5,659 nucleotides of DNA from an uncultured Solirubrobacteraceae bacterium (GTDB taxonomy: Bacteria > Actinomycetota > Thermoleophilia > Solirubrobacterales > Solirubrobacteraceae): contig CADCVT010000077.1 of assembly GCA_902806215.1 (NCBI GenBank), positions 1 to 5,659 on the forward strand, written 5' to 3'. Shown one piece after another: positions 1 through 5,659 of this stretch. Each line of letters starts with the position of its first letter. Within the stretch, counting starts at the first letter, position 1. Made by a program: the position numbers and the translations under genes. The notes under the pieces are model-generated. The model was not told the origin of the DNA. It worked only from the letters and a program-made list of their open reading frames with translations, and did not search any database.

Positions 1-341
1 CCGCCTCGAGCCCGCAGCCGCCGAGCACCGGGCCGGGCGCGCCGGCAACCTCCGGCCGGCAGCTGGCGCTGCGGCGCCTGACCGTCGGCGCGGCGTCGCG
101 GCGGTCGGTCCTGCGCCAGGGACTGCGCGCGACGCTGACCGGAGTCAAGGGCCGCGTCCGCCTTCGCGCCGTCGTCGCGGGACGGACGATCGCAACCGGG
201 ACGGCCGTCGCGCGGGGCGACCGCGCTCAGGTCGTCCTGCGTCCGACCCGTGCTGGCCGGCGCTTCCTGCAGCGTGGGCGCAAGGTGGTCGAGGTCAGCG
301 TCGTCGGCGCCGGCCTCGTCGCGCGCGCCCGGCTGCGCTGA
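1..341 (+). CDS. C-terminal end of a probable secreted or surface protein (5' partial)
   Basis: Reading from base 3, an open frame of 112 residues runs in from the left edge and stops at TGA 339-341. The first 20 or so visible residues are a Pro/Ser/Thr/Gly-rich linker. The rest is an Arg- and Val-rich segment with alternating hydrophobic residues (for example LALRRLTV, VRLRAVVAGR, KVVEVSVV, ending VARARLR), which looks like short beta strands of a small Ig-like or beta-sandwich module. The segment around RAGRRFLQRGRK resembles C-terminal tails that I associate with Solirubrobacterales exported proteins; this is memory of a style, not a named family. The start, any signal peptide and the main domain lie outside the window, so the function is unknown. 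Codon use fits the neighbouring genes. The gene converges on the next one with a 17-bp gap. That it is real and coding is fairly sure; the secreted location is inference. Confidence 0.7.
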   Translation, partial: ASSPQPPSTGPGAPATSGRQLALRRLTVGAASRRSVLRQGLRATLTGVKGRVRLRAVVAGRTIATGTAVARGDRAQVVLRPTRAGRRFLQRGRKVVEVSVVGAGLVARARLR

Positions 342-347
342 GGCTCA

Positions 348-372
348 GCCCGCGAAGGTCACTTTCGGCGGC
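348..372. terminator. Imperfect hairpin between convergent genes, possible bidirectional terminator
   Basis: Bases 353-358 (CGAAGG) pair with 362-367 (CTTTCG) around a three-base TCA loop, with one G-T wobble. The stem can be extended outward by 348-351 against 368-372, with one bulged base on each side. It sits across the 17-bp gap between two convergent stop codons and overlaps the stop codon of the membrane protein gene. There is no clear U-tract on either side, and in DNA this GC-rich a hairpin of this size can arise by chance, so the terminator role is a weak inference from position. Confidence 0.25.
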
Positions 373-1324
373 CGCGGACGCGATCGACGAGGCCGCCGGA
401 TCGGCGCGGCGGGGCCTGACCCTCTTCCTGCGACGACCGCGAGGGCTGCGGGGCGTCGCCTCCGGTCTGCGACGGGCGCTCGTGCGGCGGAGCGTCCCCG
501 CCGGTCTGTGACGGCCGCTCCGGCGACGGGGTGAACCCGCCGGTCGCAGGCGGCCGCTCGGCGGCGGGCTCGACGACACGCGTCGGTGCGTCCGGCTGCG
601 GCGGGTCCTGCTCGACGCGCCTGCTGTGCCGCGGCTCCTCGAGCACGGGCTCGGGCCGGACGGTCTCCTCGACGACCTCCTCGCGGCGCGCCGGCTCCTC
701 GACGACCGGCTCGCGGCGCACGGGCTCCTCGGCGACGGGCTCGCGGCGCACGGGCTCCTCCGCGACCGGCTCCGAACGACGAGGCTCCTCGACGACCGGC
801 TCGGACCGGCGCGGCTCGGGCGCCGGCACCGGCGCGGCGGCGACGCGGTCGCGGTCGTCGTGGTCGCGCCGGTGGTCCGACGCGGCCTTGATCGCCAGCC
901 GCCCGAGCGCGATGCCGGCCAGCGCGGTGATGAGCGCGCCGATGCCGTTGAAGTAGGCGAGGACCTCGATCGTCTGACGCGTGCGGTCCCCGGCGGGACG
1001 GCCGGCCGCACCGAGCAGGCCGCCGGAGTCCTCCCACAGGCGGCTGACAACCGGTCCGACGACGAGCCAGATGCCGCCCGCGAGCGCGAGCAGCCCGCCG
1101 AACATCGCCACCGGCCGGTTCGCGGCGAGCAGCAGCAGCAGGCCGCCGAGCGCGACCGCAGCACCCGGGATGACCGAAAGGATCAGCCGGTCTTCCGTCA
1201 GGTCGAAGGTCTTGTCCGACCCGATCGTCAGCCCGATCTCGGGTCCGAGCAGCGGCGCCAGCGCCGCCGCAATGCCCAACAGCACGAGCAGGATCCCGCT
1301 CGCTGCCCCTCGTGAACGCGGCAT
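359..1324 (-). CDS. Four-helix membrane protein with a long repeat-bearing disordered tail, function unknown
   Basis: This is a 321-residue protein that I do not recognise as a named family. Hydrophobic segments fall at about residues 9-28, 48-69, 72-94 and 119-145, giving four predicted membrane helices in the first half. Residues flanking the first and last helix are basic (MPRSRG at the start, a His/Arg/Asp-rich stretch at 147-160), so both termini are probably cytoplasmic. From about residue 160 the chain is Pro/Glu/Arg-rich and almost certainly disordered. It holds six 10-residue repeats (171-230) and three 13-residue repeats (261-299), and ends in a basic patch (GGLVDRVRGRRK). The ATG at 1322-1324 is preferred over an in-frame start at 1420 because it has a GGAG ribosome site 7 nt upstream and because the longer form would run 26 bases into leuS. 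It is transcribed divergently from leuS. The helices could form a small-molecule or scaffold module and the tail a cytoplasmic tether, but that is speculation. Confidence 0.85.
   Translation of the reverse strand: MPRSRGAASGILLVLLGIAAALAPLLGPEIGLTIGSDKTFDLTEDRLILSVIPGAAVALGGLLLLLAANRPVAMFGGLLALAGGIWLVVGPVVSRLWEDSGGLLGAAGRPAGDRTRQTIEVLAYFNGIGALITALAGIALGRLAIKAASDHRRDHDDRDRVAAAPVPAPEPRRSEPVVEEPRRSEPVAEEPVRREPVAEEPVRREPVVEEPARREEVVEETVRPEPVLEEPRHSRRVEQDPPQPDAPTRVVEPAAERPPATGGFTPSPERPSQTGGDAPPHERPSQTGGDAPQPSRSSQEEGQAPPRRSGGLVDRVRGRRK
428..544 (-). repeat. Three tandem 39-bp coding repeats (13 residues each)
   Basis: Three consecutive in-frame units encode TGGFTPSPERPSQ, TGGDAPPHERPSQ and TGGDAPQPSRSSQ, residues 261-299 of the membrane protein. 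The units share TGG at the start and SQ at the end, and the third is the most diverged. The repeat is visible in DNA on the plus strand as CTG(C/T)GACG.C at the start of each unit and CCGGT at the end. It probably arose by in-frame duplication and is expected to be disordered and rich in turns. Confidence 0.8.
635..814 (-). repeat. Six tandem 30-bp coding repeats (alternating basic/acidic PxxxE pentapeptides)
   Basis: Residues 171-230 of the membrane protein are six 10-residue units: PRRSEPVVEE, PRRSEPVAEE, PVRREPVAEE, PVRREPVVEE, PARREEVVEE, TVRPEPVLEE. A seventh, decayed unit (PRHSRRVEQD) follows. Each unit splits into two pentapeptides of the form PxxxE, the first carrying two basic residues and the second two acidic ones, so charge alternates every five residues. 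Neighbouring units at DNA level (for example around 710-770) are close to identical, which suggests fairly recent tandem duplication and possible copy-number variation between strains. Confidence 0.88.
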
Positions 1325-1331
1325 GGCCGGT

Positions 1332-1338
1332 CTCCCTC
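1332..1338 (-). promoter_or_regulatory. Shine-Dalgarno site that fixes the membrane protein start
   Basis: On the minus strand the sequence GAGGGAG lies upstream of the ATG at 1322-1324, with GGAG separated from it by 7 nt, which is close to ideal spacing. This is the main reason to start the protein at 1324 and not at the in-frame upstream ATG at 1420. Confidence 0.7.
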
Positions 1339-1381
1339 GTCGTCCTGCGTGTGCGGCGGTTTGTACCCGCGAAGACGTGGC

Positions 1382-1387
1382 TAGCAT
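1382..1387 (+). promoter_or_regulatory. Candidate -10 element (TAGCAT) for a leaderless leuS transcript
   Basis: TAGCAT matches the TANNNT form of a sigma-70-type -10 element and ends exactly 7 nt before the GTG at 1395, so transcription would be expected to begin at or next to the start codon. Leaderless mRNAs with this spacing are common in Actinomycetota. No good -35 hexamer is seen: the best candidates are T/G-rich bases near 1359-1365 (GTTTGTA). The AGGAAG at 1389-1394 directly abuts the GTG and is too close to act as a normal ribosome site, which supports the leaderless reading. The start site itself is inferred. Confidence 0.5.
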
Positions 1388-1394
1388 CAGGAAG

Positions 1395-4244
1395 GTGTCT
1401 GCCGAGCCAGCTTCGACCACCCCTGCGTACCGCTACACCGCCCGTCTCGCCAACGAGATCGAGCAGAAGTGGCTGGCGCACTGGGACGAGGCGCAGACCT
1501 ACTCCACCCCGAACGCCACCGGCGACCTCGCCGAGCCGAACGCCTGGCTCGCGGAGCGCCCGCCGTACTACGTGCTCGACATGTTCCCGTACCCCAGCGG
1601 GTCGGGCCTGCACGTCGGCCACCCGCTCGGCTACATCGGCACCGACGTCTTCGCGCGCTACATGCGCATGCGCGGGTTCAACGTGCTCCACCCGATGGGC
1701 TACGACGCGTTCGGCCTGCCCGCCGAGCGCTACGCCGTCGAGACCGGTCAGCACCCCGAGATCACGACGCAGTCGAACATCGACAACATGCGCCGGCAGC
1801 TGCACCGGATCGGGCTCGGACACGACCCGCGCCGGAGCATCGCGACGACCGACGTCGCCTACTACCGCTGGACGCAGTGGATCTTCCTGCAGCTCTACGG
1901 CTCGTGGTACGACCCCGAGGCGGGCAAGGCCCGGCCGGTGGCCGAGCTCGTCGATGCGCTCGACGCCGGCACGCGAACGCTGCCCGACGACCTGACCGAA
2001 GGACGCGCGTGGAGCGACCTCGACGACGCGCAGCGCGCGCAGGCGATCGACGGCGTCCGCCTCGCCTACCTCGCCGACGTCGTCGTGAACTGGTGCCCCG
2101 CCCTCGGGACCGTGCTGGCCAACGAGGAGGTCAGCGCCGAGGGCCTCAGCGCCATCGGCAACTTCCCCGTCTACCGGCGCCCGCTGACCCAGTGGATGAT
2201 GCGGATCACCGCGTACGCCGACCGGCTCATCGACGACCTCGAGGCCCTCGACTGGCCCGAGTCGCTCAAGACGATGCAGCGCAACTGGATCGGCCGCAGC
2301 GAGGGCGCGCACATCAGCTTCACCGTCGAGGGATCCGACGCCGAGCCGCTGTCGGTGTTCACGACGCGGCCCGACACGACGTACGGGGTGACCTGCCGCG
2401 TGAGCCCGCCCGACCGCCCGCTGCTCGACGGCGAGCTGCCCGCCGAGCAGGCGGACGCGGTCCGCGAGTACCAGGCCTACGCCGAGCGCCAGACCGGCAG
2501 CCGGCACGACACGCCGGACGACGAGCCGACCGGCGTCCACACCGGCCTCTTCGCCCTCCACCCGCTCACCGGTGAGCGCCTCCCGATCCTCGTCGCCGAC
2601 TACGTCCTCATGCAGTACGGCACCGGCGCCGTCATGGGCGTGCCCGCCGGCGACAGCCGCGACTTCGTCTTCGCGCGCGCGCTCGGGCTGCCGATCAAGG
2701 CGGTCGTCCGCCCGCCGGCGAGCTGGTTCGCCGAGCGTGGCCTCCCGCAGGACGCGCCGACCGACGACTGGCCCGAGGCGTACTCCGGCCACGGCGAGTC
2801 GATCAACGGCAGCGAGGCGACCGACGGCAAGCCGAGCCAGGAGGTCGCCCGGATGCTCGTCTCGGAGCTCGAGCACCAGGGCACCGGTCGCTCGGGCATC
2901 GCCTACAAGCTCCGCGACTGGCTGTTCAGCCGCCAGCGCTACTGGGGCGAGCCGTTCCCGGTCGTCTTCGACGAGGACGGCGGCACGCACCCGCTGCCCG
3001 AGAGCGAGCTCCCGGTCGAGCTCCCGGTCCTGGACAACTTCAACCCCTCGACCGACGACGACGACACCGCCGACCCCGTCCCACCGCTCGCGCGCGTGAC
3101 CGACTGGGTCGAGGTCGAGCTCGACCTCGGCGACGGCCCGCGCCGTTACCGCCGCGAGACGAGCACGATGCCCCAGTGGGCCGGCTCGTGCTGGTACTAC
3201 CTGCGCTACCTCGACCCGACGAACGAGGACGCCCCGATCGACCCCGAGGTCGAGCGCTACTGGATGGGCGGCGCCGAGAAGCCGGGCACGGTCGACCTCT
3301 ACGTCGGCGGCGTCGAGCACGCGGTGCTCCACCTGCTCTACGCGCGCTTCTGGCACAAGGTGCTCTTCGACCTCGGGCACGTCCAGACGCCCGAGCCGTT
3401 CCAGCGCCTGTTCAACCAGGGCTACATCCAGGCCGCCGCGTACACCGACGAGCGCGGCTTCTACGTCGAGGCGACGGAGGTCGAGGAGCGCGACGGCGCG
3501 TTCGTGCACGACGGGCAGCCGGTCAGCCGCAGCTACGGCAAGATGGGCAAGAGCCTGAAGAACGGCGTCACGCCCGACGAGATCATCGAGCGCTACGGCG
3601 CGGACGCGCTGCGGCTCTACGAGATGTTCCTCGCGCCGCTCGACCAGGACCGGCCGTGGGAGACGCAGGGCATCGTCGGCGTCTCGCGCTTCCTGCAGCG
3701 CCTGTGGCGCACGATCGTCGACGAGGAGACCGGCGAGCTGCACGTCAGCGAGGACAAGCCGTCGCCCAAGCTGCTCGGCGCGCTGCACCGCACGGCCGAC
3801 GCGGTCCGCCGCGACATCGAGCGCCTGCACTTCAACACCGCGGTCGCGGCGCTCATGGAGTTCTCCAACGACATGCGCGCGGAGATCGGGGCCGAGGCGG
3901 CGCCGCCTCGCGAGGTCGCCGAGTGGCTCGTGCTCATGGTCGCGCCGTTCGCGCCGCACCTCGGCGAGGAGCTGTGGCAGCGGCTCGGGCACGAGGAGTC
4001 GGTCGTCTACGCGCCGTTCCCCGAGCCCGACCCCGCGCTGCTCAAGACCGACGAGGTCAAGATCGCCATCCAGGTCAACGGCAAGCTGCGCGGGACGGTC
4101 GAGCTCGAGCCCGGCACCGCGAAGGACGCGACCGAGGCCGCTGCGCGCGAGCAGCCGCGCATCGCCGAGCTGCTCGACGGCGCGGAGGTCCGGCGCGTGA
4201 TCGTCGTGCCCGACCGCCTCGTGAACTTCGTCGTCGCCGGCTAG
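1395..4244 (+). CDS. leuS: Leucyl-tRNA synthetase (class Ia, KMGKS type)
   Basis: This cytoplasmic enzyme activates leucine with ATP and charges tRNA-Leu. The 949-residue product is full length for the actinobacterial type. In order: a class I Rossmann domain with the HIGH-type motif (YPSGSGLHVGH, residues 66-76); the segment NWCPALGTVLANEEV (232-246) ahead of the connective editing region; the CP1 editing domain with TTRPDT (323-328) and YGTGAVMGVPAGDSRD (408-423); SRQRYWGEPFPVVF (512-525) leading to the leucine-specific insertion; RETSTMPQWAGSCWYY (587-602); the second signature KMGKS (716-720); a helical anticodon-binding domain (about 765-880); and the C-terminal tail domain (VKIAIQVNGKLRG to VNFVVAG). 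The start is GTG 1395, directly before the first residues expected for the family. An in-frame GTG at 1377 adds six residues and is less likely. One oddity is Gly419, where many LeuRS have His before the editing-site Asp. The stop codon overlaps the convergent VOC gene. Confidence 0.97.
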   Translation: MSAEPASTTPAYRYTARLANEIEQKWLAHWDEAQTYSTPNATGDLAEPNAWLAERPPYYVLDMFPYPSGSGLHVGHPLGYIGTDVFARYMRMRGFNVLHPMGYDAFGLPAERYAVETGQHPEITTQSNIDNMRRQLHRIGLGHDPRRSIATTDVAYYRWTQWIFLQLYGSWYDPEAGKARPVAELVDALDAGTRTLPDDLTEGRAWSDLDDAQRAQAIDGVRLAYLADVVVNWCPALGTVLANEEVSAEGLSAIGNFPVYRRPLTQWMMRITAYADRLIDDLEALDWPESLKTMQRNWIGRSEGAHISFTVEGSDAEPLSVFTTRPDTTYGVTCRVSPPDRPLLDGELPAEQADAVREYQAYAERQTGSRHDTPDDEPTGVHTGLFALHPLTGERLPILVADYVLMQYGTGAVMGVPAGDSRDFVFARALGLPIKAVVRPPASWFAERGLPQDAPTDDWPEAYSGHGESINGSEATDGKPSQEVARMLVSELEHQGTGRSGIAYKLRDWLFSRQRYWGEPFPVVFDEDGGTHPLPESELPVELPVLDNFNPSTDDDDTADPVPPLARVTDWVEVELDLGDGPRRYRRETSTMPQWAGSCWYYLRYLDPTNEDAPIDPEVERYWMGGAEKPGTVDLYVGGVEHAVLHLLYARFWHKVLFDLGHVQTPEPFQRLFNQGYIQAAAYTDERGFYVEATEVEERDGAFVHDGQPVSRSYGKMGKSLKNGVTPDEIIERYGADALRLYEMFLAPLDQDRPWETQGIVGVSRFLQRLWRTIVDEETGELHVSEDKPSPKLLGALHRTADAVRRDIERLHFNTAVAALMEFSNDMRAEIGAEAAPPREVAEWLVLMVAPFAPHLGEELWQRLGHEESVVYAPFPEPDPALLKTDEVKIAIQVNGKLRGTVELEPGTAKDATEAAAREQPRIAELLDGAEVRRVIVVPDRLVNFVVAG

Positions 4245-4822
4245 TACGGGTTCTTCGGCGCGCGGTCGTCCGACAGCGACCCGCGCGACCGCGTGACCAG
4301 CAGCTCGATCGCGTCGGCGAGGTGGATCGGCGCGATGTTGTAGTCGTCGCGCTCGGCGCGGATGCGGTGGGCCTCGAGCAGCACGTCGGCGTGCGTGAAG
4401 CCGGTCGGCGGCTCGAAGCGGTACGACGCGAGCTCGATCAGCATCCCCAGCGGATCGGTGAAGTAGATCGAGTCCATGAAGCCGCGGTCCTTGACCCCGC
4501 TGTGCTTGATCCCGCGCTCGTCGAGGCGCTCGACGGTCTGGCGGAACGTCGCGTTCGAGAGCGATAGCGCGAGGTGGTGCAGGCAGCCCGGGTCGGTCGG
4601 CGCGCGCGCAGGGTCCGGCGTGCGCTCCTCGTTCGTGAACACCGTGATGAGCCGCCCGTCGCCCGGGTCGAAGTAGAGGTGGCTCTCCCCCGGGTTGTCG
4701 AGGTTGGGCTGCTCGAACACGAACGGCATGCCGAGGACGCCCTCCCAGAAGTCGATCGACGTCTGCCGGTCGGCGCCGACGATCGTGATGTGGTGGACGC
4801 CTTGGGTCTGGAGCTTGCGCAC
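4241..4822 (-). CDS. VOC (glyoxalase/extradiol dioxygenase fold) family metalloprotein
   Basis: The 193-residue protein contains two beta-alpha-beta-beta-beta modules. Module 1 starts GVHHITIVGA (8-17) and includes NPGESHLYFDPGDG (43-56). Module 2 starts CLHHLALSLS (80-89) and ends FTDPLGMLIELASY (121-134). Likely metal ligands are His11, His83 and Glu130, a 2-His-1-Glu set as in type I extradiol dioxygenases. The DNPGESHLYF stretch is reminiscent of PcpA/LinE-like ring-cleaving enzymes. A helical tail (about 142-175) follows the fold, so it is longer than a minimal VOC protein such as methylmalonyl-CoA epimerase. The start is GTG 4820-4822, with no Shine-Dalgarno in the 10-bp gap to the upstream carboxyltransferase gene. 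It ends tail-to-tail with leuS, sharing CTAG. The fold is confident. The reaction (dioxygenase, lyase, epimerase or isomerase) is not settled by the sequence. Co-direction with an acyl-CoA carboxylase suggests acyl-CoA or aromatic catabolism. Confidence 0.88.
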   Translation of the reverse strand: MRKLQTQGVHHITIVGADRQTSIDFWEGVLGMPFVFEQPNLDNPGESHLYFDPGDGRLITVFTNEERTPDPARAPTDPGCLHHLALSLSNATFRQTVERLDERGIKHSGVKDRGFMDSIYFTDPLGMLIELASYRFEPPTGFTHADVLLEAHRIRAERDDYNIAPIHLADAIELLVTRSRGSLSDDRAPKNPY

Positions 4823-4832
4823 GGGGCGCAGA

Positions 4833-5589
<757 letters not shown>

Positions 5590-5600
<11 letters not shown>

Positions 5601-5659
5601 CTACGGCATGTGCGGCCGCGCGTCCTCCCCGCGCTTCTTGTTCATGTGGCCCAACGCGC
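5590..5659 (+). CDS. Fragment of a second carboxyltransferase gene in inverted orientation (partial at both ends)
   Basis: Read on the plus strand from 5590, the sequence encodes GAGNYGMCGRASSPRF, then LFMWPNA to the window edge. This is the carboxyltransferase active-site block found on the minus strand at 5076-5144. Codon by codon over 69 bases the two copies differ at 8 positions. Seven are synonymous and one changes Tyr to Ser (AYSPR to ASSPR). That pattern indicates a separately evolved coding copy and not a sequencing foldback of the same molecule. Homology fades just upstream of 5590: the residues before GAG are Ala-Gly-Cys where Gly-Ser-Phe is expected. No start or ribosome site is present, so this is an internal fragment joined abruptly to the minus-strand gene. 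It may continue beyond the window, or it may mark a chimeric contig end. Confidence 0.7.

Noticed and set aside
635..814. CRISPR array or non-coding satellite as an explanation for the 30-bp periodicity.
   Set aside because: The repeats are directly adjacent with no spacers, keep the reading frame, and vary mostly in ways that preserve the PxxxE peptide pattern, so they are coding tandem repeats.
981..1394. An N-terminal extension of leuS of up to 138 residues.
   Set aside because: The extension is low-complexity Ser/Pro/Arg sequence antisense to the membrane protein gene. LeuRS homology begins just after GTG 1395, and the resulting 949-residue length fits the family.
1325..1420. A 32-residue longer start for the membrane protein.
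   Set aside because: It would overlap the leuS start and its promoter region, has no hydrophobic or conserved content, and lacks the good ribosome site present before ATG 1324.
345..3992. A 1215-residue minus-strand open frame lying antisense to most of leuS.
   Set aside because: It has the composition of a GC-rich antisense shadow (Arg, Val, Ala, Asp and Glu runs, no domain motifs), lies opposite a certain leuS, and also runs through the membrane protein gene in a different frame. Long antisense frames are expected when third positions are nearly all G or C.
3176..4567. A 463-residue plus-strand frame overlapping leuS and the VOC gene.
   Set aside because: It is an out-of-frame reading of leuS continuing as antisense of the VOC gene. 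It consists of Arg/Ala-rich sequence without motifs.
4241..4822. Methylmalonyl-CoA epimerase as the identity of the VOC protein, attractive because of the neighbouring acyl-CoA carboxylase.
   Set aside because: The protein is longer than typical epimerases, has an extra helical tail, and its DNPGESHLYF region resembles ring-cleaving dioxygenase-type VOC proteins more closely. The neighbouring carboxylase is of the methylcrotonyl and not the propionyl type.

Overview
The window is very GC-rich, with strong G/C at third codon positions and GTG starts. It reads like a member of the Actinomycetota, most plausibly Thermoleophilia/Solirubrobacterales. That placement is inferred from three things: the KMGKS-type leucyl-tRNA synthetase, the Arg/Val-rich C-terminal beta domain of the first gene (a style I associate with Solirubrobacter-like secreted proteins), and the methylcrotonyl-CoA-type carboxyltransferase. 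No 16S or other marker is present, so it stays provisional. Both ends cut through coding sequence, as at the ends of a draft contig.

Layout. (1) At the left edge is the 3' end of a plus-strand gene for a probable exported or surface protein (1-341). (2) Converging on it with a 17-bp gap is a minus-strand gene (359-1324) for a four-helix membrane protein. Its long disordered tail carries two tandem repeat blocks, one of them an alternating acidic/basic PxxxE pentapeptide array. (3) A 70-bp divergent intergenic region separates that gene from leuS (1395-4244, plus), a complete 949-residue leucyl-tRNA synthetase that appears to be translated from a leaderless mRNA. (4) leuS converges on a minus-strand pair: a VOC-fold metalloprotein (4241-4822) and, 10 bp upstream of it, the 3' part of an acyl-CoA carboxylase carboxyltransferase gene of the methylcrotonyl-CoA type (4833 to about 5600). 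leuS and the VOC gene share the palindrome CTAG, which supplies the TAG stop codon of each.

The right end is abnormal. The minus-strand carboxyltransferase reading frame stops abruptly near 5590-5600. The last 70 bases encode, on the plus strand, the same conserved block (GAGNYGMCGR to MWPNA) that lies inside the minus-strand gene. The two copies are 61/69 identical in DNA and 22/23 in protein, so this is a diverged homologue in inverted orientation and not a perfect foldback. It is either a real inverted paralogue or rearrangement breakpoint, or a chimeric contig end.

Functionally this is mostly housekeeping and catabolism: leucyl-tRNA charging, a likely branched-chain (leucine/isovalerate) acyl-CoA carboxylation step with a co-directional VOC enzyme, and two envelope-type proteins of unknown role. 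There is no RNA gene, CRISPR array, insertion sequence or defence system that I can support, and no gene-free stretch longer than about 70 bp. The points most worth a second look are the inverted carboxyltransferase junction, the repeat tail of the membrane protein, and the two matching TANNNT-7nt-GTG starts.
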